Shown: piece after piece, positions 28,792 through 38,200 of the stretch | Numbering within the stretch: position 1 is the stretch's first letter | How the letters are laid out: each line of letters starts with the position of its first letter | Assembly: GCF_002930105.1 (NCBI RefSeq) | Contig: NZ_PJRN01000003.1 | Span: 290,092 to 354,091, forward strand | From: Billgrantia saliphila | Lineage (GTDB): Bacteria; Pseudomonadota; Gammaproteobacteria; Pseudomonadales; Halomonadaceae | Direction of reading: 5' to 3' | Length of the DNA: 64,000 bases | Position numbers and translations under genes: made by a program | The notes under the pieces: model-generated | What the model saw: the letters and a program-made list of their open reading frames with translations, nothing else | Told to the model about the DNA's origin: nothing | The model's database searches: none

Positions 28792-31700
28792 AGATTCTCG
28801 CCCTGCGCCTGGAGAACCTGGCTTCCTTGCCCGGCCCGCTGGAGCTCGACTTCAGCGCCCCACCCCTGCGCGATGCGGGCCTCTTCGCCATCACCGGCCC
28901 CACCGGCGCCGGCAAGAGCACCCTGCTCGACGCCCTGTGCCTGGCGCTGTTCGGCAACACGCCACGGCTGCGCCAGGCGCCGGTGCGCGATGCACACCTG
29001 CCCGACGTGGAGGGCGAGACGGTGAGCACCGCCGACCCGCGGACCCTGCTGCGCCGCGGCACCGCCAGCGGCCATGCCGAGGTCGACTTCCTGGGCCGCG
29101 ACGGCCGCCGCTACCAGGCCCGCTGGTCCGTACGCCGCGCCAGGGAGAAAGCCGCTGGGCGCCTGCAGGCCGTGGAGCAATCGCTGCGCGACCTCGATGA
29201 CGACCGCCTGCTCACCGCCCAAAAACGCGAATTCGACCGCCTGCTGCCGGAGCGCCTGGGGCTCACCTTCGACCAGTTCACCCGCGCCGTGCTGCTGGCC
29301 CAGAGTGAGTTCGCCGCCTTCCTCAAGGCCGACGACAACGAGCGCAGCGACCTGCTGGAACGCCTGACCGGCACCGCCGAGTACTCGCGTATCTCCATCG
29401 CCGCCTACCGACGCGCCAGCGAAGCCAGGAAGCGTGTCGACGCGCTTGAAACCAGGCTAGCCGACGACCTTCCGGCCGAGCCCGAGTCACGCGCCGCACT
29501 GGAGCGCAGTGCCGACGCCGCCGAACGCGAGCTGACCGACCTTCAGCAACAGGCCAAGCATCTCGAGGCCCGCCGGCAGTGGCATGCTATTGACGAGCGG
29601 CTGCGCCAGGCCCACGACGAGGGCCGGCGACAGCTAAGCGATGCCGAAGCCCACTGGCACGCGCTCGCCGGCGCACGGGCCGATCGCGAATGCCGCCGCG
29701 TGCTGGCCCCCCAGCGCCACCACTTGCTGCGCCAGGCCGCGCTGCCCGACGAGCTAGCCGCGCTGGACGCGACCCACGCCGAGACGAGAAAGGCACTGGA
29801 TGCCGCCGGGGCTACTCAGCGAGGCGCCAAGAGCGCGCGCGATGAGGCCGCACGGCAGTTGGACCAGGCCACCCGTGCCCGTCAGCAGGCCGAACCCGCT
29901 TTGCGCCAGGCGCGCGAGCACGCCCAGGCACTCGCCACCCTGGAGCGTCAGCTCGCCGAGCTCGAGGCGCAGCGACACGACTGCCGCCAACAGGAAGCGC
30001 GACTGGCCGAGCAGCGCCGAGAAGCCGACGCCAGCCAACGCGAGCACAGGCAGCGGCGCGAACAGTGGCAAGCCACCCTGTGCCAGCTGATGGGCAGCCA
30101 CGAACGGCTCGACACCGCGCGCCAGGCGACCCAGCAGGTCCATGACCGGGCCGCCCGTCGGAGCCTGGCCCTGGGCGAACTGGCCAGTGCCTGGCAGGAG
30201 GCCTGCCGCGCCGAACAGGCCCAGCGGCAGCTGGCCAATCGGCTGGTTGAAGACGAAGCGCGCCAGGCCGAGCTAACCGCCCAGGGCAAGGCCGCCCGGA
30301 AGCGGCTCGACGAGCGGGAGCGTCACTATCGCACCCTGCACAACTTCATCGAACGCAGCCGCGCCGCCCGCAGCGAGAGCGTGGCGAAGCTGCGCGAAGG
30401 GTTGCAGGAGGGCGAGCCCTGCCCGGTGTGCGGCGGGCTCGATCACCCTTGGCGCCACCGGCCGCCAGAAACGCCCGAGGCGACCCAGTTGGCCGCCCAG
30501 CAGCGGCAGGAAGAGGAGCAGTTGGCCGAGGCCCGGCAAGCCTGGGAGCAGGCCCAGCGGGAGCGCGACGATCTCGAAGGCGAGTACCGTACCGTGCTGG
30601 CGGCGATCGTCCGTTGTCGTCAGGAAGGTCAGGCGGCCGCTGCGCGCCTGGCCCAGGCGCGGCATGCCCTGGCCGAGCATGCGCTATATACCGAGTTCAC
30701 CGCCATCGACGCCGCCGAACGCGATGCCTGGTTGATGCACCAGCGCCAGCAGAGCGACGCCGAGCGGGAACAGGGCGAGCAAGCCCTGCAGGCACTGGCC
30801 CGCGCCGAAGCCGAGCTGGCACCGCTGGAGGAAGCCCTGCGTCAGGGCGAGCTCGGCCTCGCCCAGCTCGATGCCAGGCGAGCCACCCTCGAGGCGGAAC
30901 TGGCCAAGCTGGACGAGCGGCTCCCTTCCCTGCGCCGGCAGCGCGACGAACTGGCCGACACGCTCAAGACCCTGCTCGGCGGGCATGCCACGGTCGATGC
31001 CTGGCAGCAGGCGCTGGAGGCGCGCCAGGAGACCGCCCGCCGACAGCGCGACCAGGCCATCGAGCGCTGCCATGGCGCCGAGCGCGAGCAGGCGCGCCTG
31101 AACCAGCAGGAGCGCCACGAGGCGGAACGCATTGAAGCGCTGACCAAGGAGCGCGCCTCGCTGGACAAGGCGTTGCACGAGTGGCGCGAGGCGCATCCGC
31201 AGCTCGACGATGCCACCCTGGCCCGGCTGCTGGCCGAGCCCGAGGAAGAAGCCCGCCGCCAGGAGCGCGAACTGGCCGAGGCCGACGAAGCCCGCCAGCG
31301 CTGTGAGGCGAGCCTTGCCGAGCGGCGCCATGCTCTGGTCGAGCATCGCCGCGAGCAGGCGTTGACCGAAGGCGCCGGAAGTGACGACGCGCTCCTGAGC
31401 GAAGTCGTCGAGGCGGAGATCGCCGGACGCCGTGAAGCGCTTGACGCCGAGCGGCAGGCCCTCGAACCCAGGCTGGCGGAAGCCCAGCAGGTGCGCGACG
31501 ATGCCGTCCACACCCTTCGCGACGACGATCGCCGGCGTGCACGCCAGCAGGAAGGCCAGGCCGAGCTGGAAGCAGCCCGTGCCGAGCTGGTGCGCTGGGG
31601 GCGTATCGGCGAGCTGATCGGCTCCGCCGACGGCAAGGCGTTTCGCCGCATCGCCCAAGCCTACAACCTGGAGCAGTTGCTGGAGCATGCCAACGCCCAC

Positions 31701-32093
31701 CTGGGCAATCTCAGCCGGCGCTATCGTCTTGCCCGCGGCGGCAGCGAGCTCGGCCTGCTCGTAGTGGATCACGACATGGGCGACGAGCGCCGCTCGGTGC
31801 ATTCGCTCTCGGGCGGCGAGACCTTCCTCGTCTCGCTGGCGCTGGCCCTGGGGCTCGCCTCCATGGCCTCGGGCGAGCTCACCATCGAGTCGCTGTTCAT
31901 CGACGAAGGATTCGGCAGCCTCGACCCGCAGTCGCTGGCACTCGCCATGGAAGCGCTCGACGGCCTGCAGGCGCTGGGCCGCCGCGTCGGCGTGATCTCC
32001 CACGTGCAGGAGATGCATGAACGCATCCCGGTACAGATTCAGGTGGAACCGCTGGGCAACGGCACGAGCCGGACGAGGTTGGTCAGCCTTTGA
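28788..32093 (+). CDS. sbcC: SbcC ATPase subunit (Rad50 homologue)
   Basis: The 1101-aa SMC-like protein has Walker A GPTGAGKST at residues 37-45, long Glu/Ala/Arg/Gln-rich coiled coils (about 180-530 and 590-960), the zinc hook CPVC near residue 545, the ABC signature LSGGETFLVSLALALGLASM, and Walker B SLFIDEGFGSLD near residue 1045. It forms the ATP-driven clamp of the SbcCD nuclease. The last 30 codons (32004-32093) recur in decayed form twice downstream, at 32707-32796 and about 34370-34485, so the 3' end looks like an insertion target. Confidence 0.98.
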   Translation: MKILALRLENLASLPGPLELDFSAPPLRDAGLFAITGPTGAGKSTLLDALCLALFGNTPRLRQAPVRDAHLPDVEGETVSTADPRTLLRRGTASGHAEVDFLGRDGRRYQARWSVRRAREKAAGRLQAVEQSLRDLDDDRLLTAQKREFDRLLPERLGLTFDQFTRAVLLAQSEFAAFLKADDNERSDLLERLTGTAEYSRISIAAYRRASEARKRVDALETRLADDLPAEPESRAALERSADAAERELTDLQQQAKHLEARRQWHAIDERLRQAHDEGRRQLSDAEAHWHALAGARADRECRRVLAPQRHHLLRQAALPDELAALDATHAETRKALDAAGATQRGAKSARDEAARQLDQATRARQQAEPALRQAREHAQALATLERQLAELEAQRHDCRQQEARLAEQRREADASQREHRQRREQWQATLCQLMGSHERLDTARQATQQVHDRAARRSLALGELASAWQEACRAEQAQRQLANRLVEDEARQAELTAQGKAARKRLDERERHYRTLHNFIERSRAARSESVAKLREGLQEGEPCPVCGGLDHPWRHRPPETPEATQLAAQQRQEEEQLAEARQAWEQAQRERDDLEGEYRTVLAAIVRCRQEGQAAAARLAQARHALAEHALYTEFTAIDAAERDAWLMHQRQQSDAEREQGEQALQALARAEAELAPLEEALRQGELGLAQLDARRATLEAELAKLDERLPSLRRQRDELADTLKTLLGGHATVDAWQQALEARQETARRQRDQAIERCHGAEREQARLNQQERHEAERIEALTKERASLDKALHEWREAHPQLDDATLARLLAEPEEEARRQERELAEADEARQRCEASLAERRHALVEHRREQALTEGAGSDDALLSEVVEAEIAGRREALDAERQALEPRLAEAQQVRDDAVHTLRDDDRRRARQQEGQAELEAARAELVRWGRIGELIGSADGKAFRRIAQAYNLEQLLEHANAHLGNLSRRYRLARGGSELGLLVVDHDMGDERRSVHSLSGGETFLVSLALALGLASMASGELTIESLFIDEGFGSLDPQSLALAMEALDGLQALGRRVGVISHVQEMHERIPVQIQVEPLGNGTSRTRLVSL

Positions 32094-32180
32094 CGTCTCG
32101 TCGCCCTTCATGGCCCATTGCGCCGGCCCATCCCGTGCGCCATCTTCTACAGGGCAGCATTCCAAACGTGAGGGTCTTCC

Positions 32181-32549
32181 ATGAAGTACCTCTGTCTCGC
32201 CTATGAGGAAGAGCGAATATTCAGCGAAATGACGGAAGCCCAGTGGCATGAGCTACTACAGGAAACCCTGGATTATGTGGCCGACCTGCAGAGACGAGGC
32301 AAGCTGGTCCTGACCAACGCCTTGCAGAGCGCCACCAAGGCTCACACTCTGAGAATTCGTGATGACGAACTCACCATGACCGATGGGCCCTTTGCCGAGA
32401 CCAAGGAGCAGCTAGGCGGCTTCTTTCTGATCGAGGTCGCGTCAGAAGAGGAGGCCCTGAAGATTGCTGCCGGCTGGCCGTCAGCGCGACTTGGCACCAT
32501 CGAGGTGAGGCCCGTCGAGGAGGAATTGAGACCCGAAAGCCGCTACTGA
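32181..32549 (+). CDS. YciI-like (YCII/DGPF domain) protein
   Basis: The 122-aa protein contains the TDGPFAETKEQLGGFFLIEV motif (near residues 71-90) that names the DGPF branch of the YCII family, and begins with MKYLCLAYEEE as usual. The family adopts a ferredoxin-like fold with a conserved His/Asp pair; its role is not known, though many members sit beside ECF sigma factors, which are absent here. It is the first gene after sbcC and lies before the first sbcC remnant. Its base composition is slightly more AT-rich than sbcC. Confidence 0.87.
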   Translation: MKYLCLAYEEERIFSEMTEAQWHELLQETLDYVADLQRRGKLVLTNALQSATKAHTLRIRDDELTMTDGPFAETKEQLGGFFLIEVASEEEALKIAAGWPSARLGTIEVRPVEEELRPESRY

Positions 32550-32706
32550 GCGGGGTATCCTCCCTCCCCTATCTCGACGGCCACCAGCATCGGCTCTACG
32601 CTTCCCGCCGTTCAGCCAACATGGTGGTCAGAGGGCTTTGTTACGGTGACAGGGCAAACAAATTTCGCCAAGCCCGTTGCGCTCTGGAGGTCGACAATAA
32701 ACTTTG

Positions 32707-32796
32707 ATGCAAGAAATGTGCGAAAGAATTCCGGTACAGATCCTGGTCGAGCCGCTGGGCAACGGCACCAGCCGGGCGTGGTTGGTGAGTGTCTAG
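32707..32796 (+). pseudogene. Remnant copy 1 of the sbcC 3' end
   Basis: The 30 codons read MQEMCERIPVQI then LVEPLGNGTSRAWLVSV and stop. They align without gaps to the last codons of sbcC at 32004-32093 (VQEMHERIPVQI, QVEPLGNGTSRTRLVSL, stop). Many differences are at third codon positions (for example GAG/GAA, CCC/CCG, ATT/ATC, ACG/ACC), so it comes from a diverged sbcC, not from a fresh copy of this one. The similarity begins at the VQEM codons and ends at the stop codon. It is not expected to be translated. Confidence 0.85.
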
Positions 32797-32870
32797 CAGC
32801 CCGAAAGACGTCGATAGGCGATCTGCCTCAGCTATTCTGCATGATTCAAGAGTCTTTGAAGGGAGGCGTC

Positions 32871-33758
32871 ATGCAGGCTTTTGCATTGCACGGCATGCGT
32901 TACCTGGGCCTGACACTGCTGTTGGGGCTGTTGGGGCTGGCGGGTCAGGCATTCGCAGCCGAAGTGAACTGGCCGCGCATGACCGAGTCGGCAGACGGTG
33001 TTCCGATTGCCTATGAGGTGCAAGGCAACGGCGAGCCCACGCTCGTGTTCATCCACGGCTGGAGCTGCGACGGGCGCTACTGGCGCGGACAGGTGCCGCA
33101 CTTCTCGCAGCAGCATCGGGTGGTAACGATCGATCTCGCCGGTCACGGACATTCCGGCCTGGAGCGCGAAGACTTCACCATGCCGGCCTTCGGCGAGGAC
33201 GTGAAGGCGGTGCTGGAGGACCTGGAAGTGGAACAGGCCATCCTCATCGGGCACTCCATGGGTGGGTCGGTCGCCGTGGAAGCGGCGCGCCTGATGCCGG
33301 AACGCGTCATCGGCATCGTGGGCGTCGATACCTTCCACCATGTCGCACCGCAAATGACCCAGTCCGATCTCGAGCAAATGCTGGCACCAATGCAGGAAAA
33401 TTTTACCGATGCCGCACACCATTTCACGGCTACGATGTTCGTCGAAGAGACCGATGCCACGCTACGCGATTGGGTCATACAGGACATGGCAGCCGCTGTA
33501 CCAGACGTCGCCCTCAGTGCATTCCAGGACATGGGAACACGCCACATCGATGGGGAAGCGGCGCAGCACTTCCAAGAACTGACCGTGCCGGTAGTCACCA
33601 TCAACGCCGACCTGTGGCCGACCGACATCGAAGCCAACCGGCAGTTGCTGCCCGAATTCGACGCCGTGATCATGGAAGGCACCGACCACTTCCTACACAT
33701 GGCCAATCCAGATGCCTTCAACCGAGAGCTGGAACGGATGATCGGTACGCCGCCATGA
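32871..33758 (+). CDS. Exported alpha/beta hydrolase
   Basis: The 295-aa protein has a signal peptide (residues 1-26: hydrophobic GLTLLLGLLGLAG core, ending AFA) and an alpha/beta-hydrolase fold: oxyanion motif VFIHGWSCDGRYW (about 56-68), nucleophile elbow IGHSMGGSVAVE (Ser near residue 125), and a final His in GTDHFLHM. It is probably periplasmic. GGGAGG at 32861-32866 fixes the ATG at 32871; the frame is open upstream over the sbcC remnant but that part is not coding. It is cargo between the two sbcC remnants. Substrate unknown. Confidence 0.87.
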   Translation: MQAFALHGMRYLGLTLLLGLLGLAGQAFAAEVNWPRMTESADGVPIAYEVQGNGEPTLVFIHGWSCDGRYWRGQVPHFSQQHRVVTIDLAGHGHSGLEREDFTMPAFGEDVKAVLEDLEVEQAILIGHSMGGSVAVEAARLMPERVIGIVGVDTFHHVAPQMTQSDLEQMLAPMQENFTDAAHHFTATMFVEETDATLRDWVIQDMAAAVPDVALSAFQDMGTRHIDGEAAQHFQELTVPVVTINADLWPTDIEANRQLLPEFDAVIMEGTDHFLHMANPDAFNRELERMIGTPP

Positions 33759-33813
33759 CAGTTGGAGCGCCAGGTAACGCCTGGCGCCACTTTTCCCTTT
33801 AGGAAAAAGTAAA

Positions 33814-34067
33814 ATGGAAGCCATCAGCTATACCACCGCTCGCATCCACCTGGCCAAGACCATGCAGCAGGTCTGCGATGATCATGCCCCGATGATCATT
33901 ACTCGCAGCAAGGCCGACTCCGTAGTGATGATGTCGCTGGAGGACTACGAAGCCCTTCAGGAAACTGCCTACCTGCTGTGCTCACAGAAAAATGCGCGGC
34001 GCCTGCTCAAACCATCGCTCAGTTGGAGGATGACAAGGGCCAGGAGCGGGAGCTCATCGAGGAATGA
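33814..34067 (+). pseudogene. yefM: YefM/Phd-type antitoxin gene, frameshifted near codon 65
   Basis: The first 65 codons encode a normal YefM (MEAISYTTARIHLAKTM, then MMSLEDYEALQETAYLL). After the Leu-Leu at 34003-34008 the frame slips: the current frame reads on to 34194 and gives a 126-aa hybrid. The expected tail (TIAQLEDDKGQERELIEE, stop) is present in another frame from 34011 to 34067, and its stop overlaps the yoeB ATG as usual. One missing base near 34008-34009 explains this; restored length would be about 84 aa. The lost part is the C-terminal region that neutralises YoeB; the DNA-binding N-terminal domain is intact. Sequencing error is an alternative. Confidence 0.8.
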
Positions 34068-34318
34068 GACTGACCTTCTCCGAGCACACCTGGGAGGAAT
34101 ACCTCTACTGGCAGAAGAGCGACAAGAAAGTGCTTCGCCGCATCAACCAGCTCATCAAGGAGATCCAGCGCGCGCCCTTCGAGGGAATCGGTAAGCCGGA
34201 ACCGCTCAAGCACGGCCTGGCAGGGTACTGGTCACGTCGCATCAACGACGAGCACCGTATCGTCTACAAAGTCACAGAGGATGCGCTGTTGATTGCGCAG
34301 CTGCGGTATCACTACTGA
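34064..34318 (+). CDS. yoeB: YoeB-type mRNA interferase toxin
   Basis: The 84-aa protein is a full-length YoeB: MRLTFSEHTWEEYLYWQ at the start, KSDKKVLRRINQLIKEI, the GKPEPLKHGLAGYWSRRI block, and the C-terminal HRIVYK and LRYHY segments that hold the catalytic Glu/Arg/His/Tyr residues of this RelE-superfamily ribosome-dependent RNase. Its ATG overlaps the expected yefM stop (ATGA at 34064-34067). The toxin looks intact although the antitoxin upstream is frameshifted, which is unusual for a viable cell unless the hybrid antitoxin still works or another one compensates. Confidence 0.95.
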   Translation: MRLTFSEHTWEEYLYWQKSDKKVLRRINQLIKEIQRAPFEGIGKPEPLKHGLAGYWSRRINDEHRIVYKVTEDALLIAQLRYHY

Positions 34319-34369
34319 CCTCAGTATTCCGACGCTTGAGGTGACCAGGCATCCTCTCGGCTCCGCCAG

Positions 34370-34485
34370 GGCCGGAAAGTCGGGGTAATCCGAGATATTC
34401 AGGAGATGCGCTAACGCATGCCTCTACAGATCAAGGTTGTCCAGGTGGAAATGGCGCCTGTCGGGCGAAGTTGGTGAGTGTATGA
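34370..34485 (+). pseudogene. Remnant copy 2 of the sbcC 3' end (more decayed)
   Basis: In the frame with codon GTA at 34385 the sequence reads GRKVGVIRDIQEM, then a stop (TAA), then RMPLQI, matching GRRVGVISHVQEM-HERIPVQI of sbcC. After indels, a shifted frame ends CGG GCG AAG TTG GTG AGT GTA TGA (RAKLVSV, stop), nearly the same as the end of remnant copy 1. The internal stop and frameshifts show it is dead. It extends further upstream than copy 1, so the two were made independently. The left edge near 34370 is approximate. Confidence 0.75.
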
Positions 34486-34506
34486 AAAGCATGCAGGCGC
34501 TCAATG

Positions 34507-35235
34507 TTAATAGTCCCAATCATCATGAGCCAGCGGAGCACTGTTGAGTTCATCCCGACGCACACGCCAATCGGGTAGCAACCGGTCGATCAGAGACCGG
34601 AATCGCTCCGTATGGTGACGCTCCAGCAAATGCACCATCTCGTGCACCAGGATATATTCCAGGCAGCGCGGTGGTTTCTTGATCAGTTCGAGGTTTAGCC
34701 AGATCCGTCGGGCCTCGATATTGCAGCTACCCCAGCGGGTCTTCATCCGCTTGATACGGCACTCGGCCACCCGCTCGCCGACCACCGGCTCCCAGGTAGC
34801 GAGTAGCTCAGGCAGAAGCTGCCGCATTTGTTGCCGGTACCAGCGCTCTAGCACACAACGGCGGCCCTCGATACCGGTACCCGGGGAAACCTGTAACTCC
34901 AACCAGCCATTGCGAGTCTGATGCACCTCTGCCCGCCCCGGCGCCTCGATCACATCGAGTCGATAGCGTCGCCCCCGAAAATAGTGGCTTTCGCCGGAGA
35001 CCATTTCACGCTGCGACTCACGCGGCTGGTCGTTGAAGGCCTGCTGCTGACGGCGAATCCAGGATAGTCGGGAGACGAGGGCCAGCCGCACGGCGTCATC
35101 GTCCAGTCGCTCGGGCGCCGCGACCCGCACTCGGCCATCGGGGGGATAGACCCCCACATGCAGGTTCTTGATCGCCTTGCGGTGGATCTCCACCGGGATG
35201 CCGCTGACTTCGATCCAGTGACGCTCAATACCCAT
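34507..35235 (-). CDS. YgjP-like (DUF45/M48-type) metallopeptidase
   Basis: The 242-aa protein has the zincin motif HEXXH in LVHEMVHLLERHH near residue 203, preceded by KTRWGSCN (near residue 168), the signature of the YgjP/WLM-like DUF45 family. It overlaps the 3' end of hsdR by 11 bases and is probably the last gene of the restriction operon. Members of this family are often encoded beside type I restriction genes, but their role there is not settled. It is a predicted cytoplasmic zinc peptidase. Confidence 0.9.
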   Translation of the reverse strand: MGIERHWIEVSGIPVEIHRKAIKNLHVGVYPPDGRVRVAAPERLDDDAVRLALVSRLSWIRRQQQAFNDQPRESQREMVSGESHYFRGRRYRLDVIEAPGRAEVHQTRNGWLELQVSPGTGIEGRRCVLERWYRQQMRQLLPELLATWEPVVGERVAECRIKRMKTRWGSCNIEARRIWLNLELIKKPPRCLEYILVHEMVHLLERHHTERFRSLIDRLLPDWRVRRDELNSAPLAHDDWDY

Positions 35236-38200
35236 GCTGGGCCTTCACCAGTTCCAGCACCGCATCTACATCGTGGGCACCTGACGCACGGACTTCGCTT
35301 TCCAGTACGGCCCGTATGGCGTTTCGCACCTCACGCTCCTTGAACGTGTTATTGCGCCAGTCAGCCTTCTTGACCGCACAAATCCGCTCATCCAGACGAA
35401 TCGCGAGCATCGTGTCCTGGCCCAGGTTGTCGTACAGGGATTGCAACGCTGGTGTATCAATACCTGCTGGGTAGCTTGCTACCGGCTCCTGGCGTCCTGC
35501 CTGACGGGCAAGCGCCACGATCTTCGCGAGATATTCCTGATACTCGATAGCCTCCTGACGGCGTTGCTTGATCAGCGCATCCAGCAGTTCGGACATGTAC
35601 TCATAGTACTTCGGATTGACCGCCATCTCATCGATGATCAGCCGCCGGACATTGTTCTCGATGGTCTCAGCCATGGCTTCCTTGTCATCTGCCATGGCAT
35701 CCGGCAATGCCTTGACCGCATCCTCGCCCCGCTCGATGATCAGCTCGACCAAAGTCATGTCGTCGAAGGCGGAGAGCTTTTCGGCATCATCGGCACGTAT
35801 GTAGGTATCCAGCAGGTGGCGCATCGCCGGCTCATAGAGCTTCATGTCGATATAGTCGCCGCTGGCCAACTTCACCTCTTCGCGCACCTTCTCGAAATGA
35901 ACCACTTCATCCCGGATACGGACAACCTCTGCTTCGGTATATCCCGCTTGAATCATCTCGTTGGCCAGATTGGCGTATGCACGCAGTAAGGCGCCCACCT
36001 GTTTATACAGCGCCATACGCCTGGGTTCGTTGTCCTTTTGCACCTCAGGGGCATCGCTGGATCCAACGAAGTAACGCCGGTAGGCCGCGCTATCCTGAGG
36101 GCGCTCCACGCCCTCGCATAGGGCCTTGACCGCCTCGCGCGTCTCTTCCAGACGTTCACGAGCCTTGGTCAGCCGGTCTTCTAGCAGCCCCTCGACGTCT
36201 TCGGTATCGAAGGCTTCGAAAGCCCCACCGGTATAGTCCTGGATCGACTGCTCCAGCGACTTGAACAGATCCTTGTAGTCGATGACATAGCCTACCTCCT
36301 TGTCCTCGGTATGTAGCCGATTGACGCGACAAATGGCCTGAAACAGGGCATGGTCCTGCATCTTCTTGTCGATGTAGAGGTAGGTAGCCGGTGGAGCGTC
36401 AAAACCGGTCAGAAGCTTGTCGACCACGATCAGCAGCTTCATCTGCCCTGGCTCATCGATGAAGCGCTTCTTCACTTGCTGCTCGAACTTTTCCACCTTG
36501 GTGACCGCCGTCTCTGCCGGCTCATCGAAGTGTTGGGCCAGCATCTGCCGGTAGATTTCGTACTGGTGCAGCTTCTCAGTCTCACCCTCAGTGGCTTCCC
36601 CCTTGATATCCGCAGTGGATGGCACATAAGAGGTCACAATGGCGCATTTCCCCTTCAGCTCGGTCTGCTGGAACATCTCGAACAACCGGCAAGCCGAGTA
36701 GATGCTACCCGCCACCAGCATGGCATTGCCGTGGCCGCTCATCAGCCGATCCCGGGTCGCCATATCCCAGAGGATGTCGGCGACGATCTTCTCCAGGCGA
36801 TCACGCGAGCTGAGCACCTTCTGCAGCGTGCCCCAGCGCTTCTTGAGCTGGGCCCGGGCGTAGTCATTGAGCCCCTTCGTCTTGAGCTCGAACCACTCGT
36901 CGATCCGCTTCTGATTGGTCAGGTGCTGGTCGATGTCCCGTGCCTCGTAGCGCAGGTCCAGCACCACCTTGTCTTCCACCGCCTCGTCATACTTATAGGT
37001 ATGGATATAGCGGCCGAAGACCTCGATGCTCTTGCGCTTGTCCTTCTTCAGCAGTGGCGTGCCGGTAAAGCCGATCAGCACCGACTCGGGCAGTATCGCC
37101 TTCATCGCTTCGTGCAGCTTGCCGGACTGGGTCCGGTGGCACTCGTCAACGAACACAAACAGATTACCCTGGACCCGAAAGCCCTTAGGCAGATGACGGT
37201 GAATATCCTGAACAAAACCCGCCACGTCGCCTTCCTCGGCGGTACCGAACTTATGGATCAGCGAACCGATCAGCCACTCCTCGCCGCTGCCCAGCACACG
37301 GATCAGATCGGCGCCGCTGCGAGTGCGGTGTATGTGCTCGTCCACACCCTTGAACACCTTCTCTATTTGCTCATCCAACTCGGTGCGGTCGGTAATCACC
37401 AGTACCCGGGCATCACGGACATTCTCGCGGATCCACTTGGCTAGCCACACCATGGACAACGACTTACCGCTGCCCTGGGTGTGCCAGAGAATACCGCCCT
37501 CGCGTCGATGAATGTGCTTCTGCGCTGCCCGCACGCCGAAATACTGGTTGTGGCGACAGGCCTTTTTGATGCCGGCATCGAAGACAATGAAATCATGGAT
37601 CATTTCCAGCAAACGCGGCTTTGCGCATACCCAGCCAAGCTGGTAAGTCAGCTTCGAACCGGAACCATCGTCCCAGGGGGCAAGAAATTTCGGATCAACG
37701 GGAGTTTGAGGGGTCCAATCCGGAGTCTGCTCTTGCCATTCGAGCCAATACTTCTCCGGCGTTTCGATCACGCCGTAGCGCAACCCTTCACTAGGGTTGC
37801 CTGCCATCACCAGTTGGTTGGTGGCGAAAAAAGGGCGGATGAACTCTCGCTTCTGGTTGTCCAGGTTCTGACGGATGCCCTGGGCCACCGAGACAGTGGA
37901 GCGCTTGAGTTCCAGCACGCCCAAGGCGATGCCATTCACGTAGAGCACTATATCCGGGCGCTTGGTGTTCGCTCCGGCCACCGTGACCTCCTCTGCCACG
38001 GCAAAGTCGTTATGCTCCGGATGTGCCCAGTCGATCAACCAGATAGTCACCGACTGCATATCCACAGTCGGTTTGACCTTAACCCCGTAGCGCAGCAGAC
38101 CGTAGACGGCCCGGTTGGCGTCATACAGCGTTTTGCTGCCGCTTACCGCCGCCGCCAAGTCGAGTTCGCGCAGCGCCTTGCCGATCAGATTGTCATCGTA

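Noticed and set aside
32646..32870. Long N-terminal extension of the alpha/beta hydrolase
   Set aside because: It would run across sbcC remnant 1 in a different frame and bury the signal peptide; GGGAGG and ATG 32871 give the natural start.
34003..34067. Programmed -1 frameshift in yefM
   Set aside because: A slip would restore the antitoxin, but there is no X-XXY-YYZ heptamer or clear downstream pseudoknot, and normal yefM genes do not use one.
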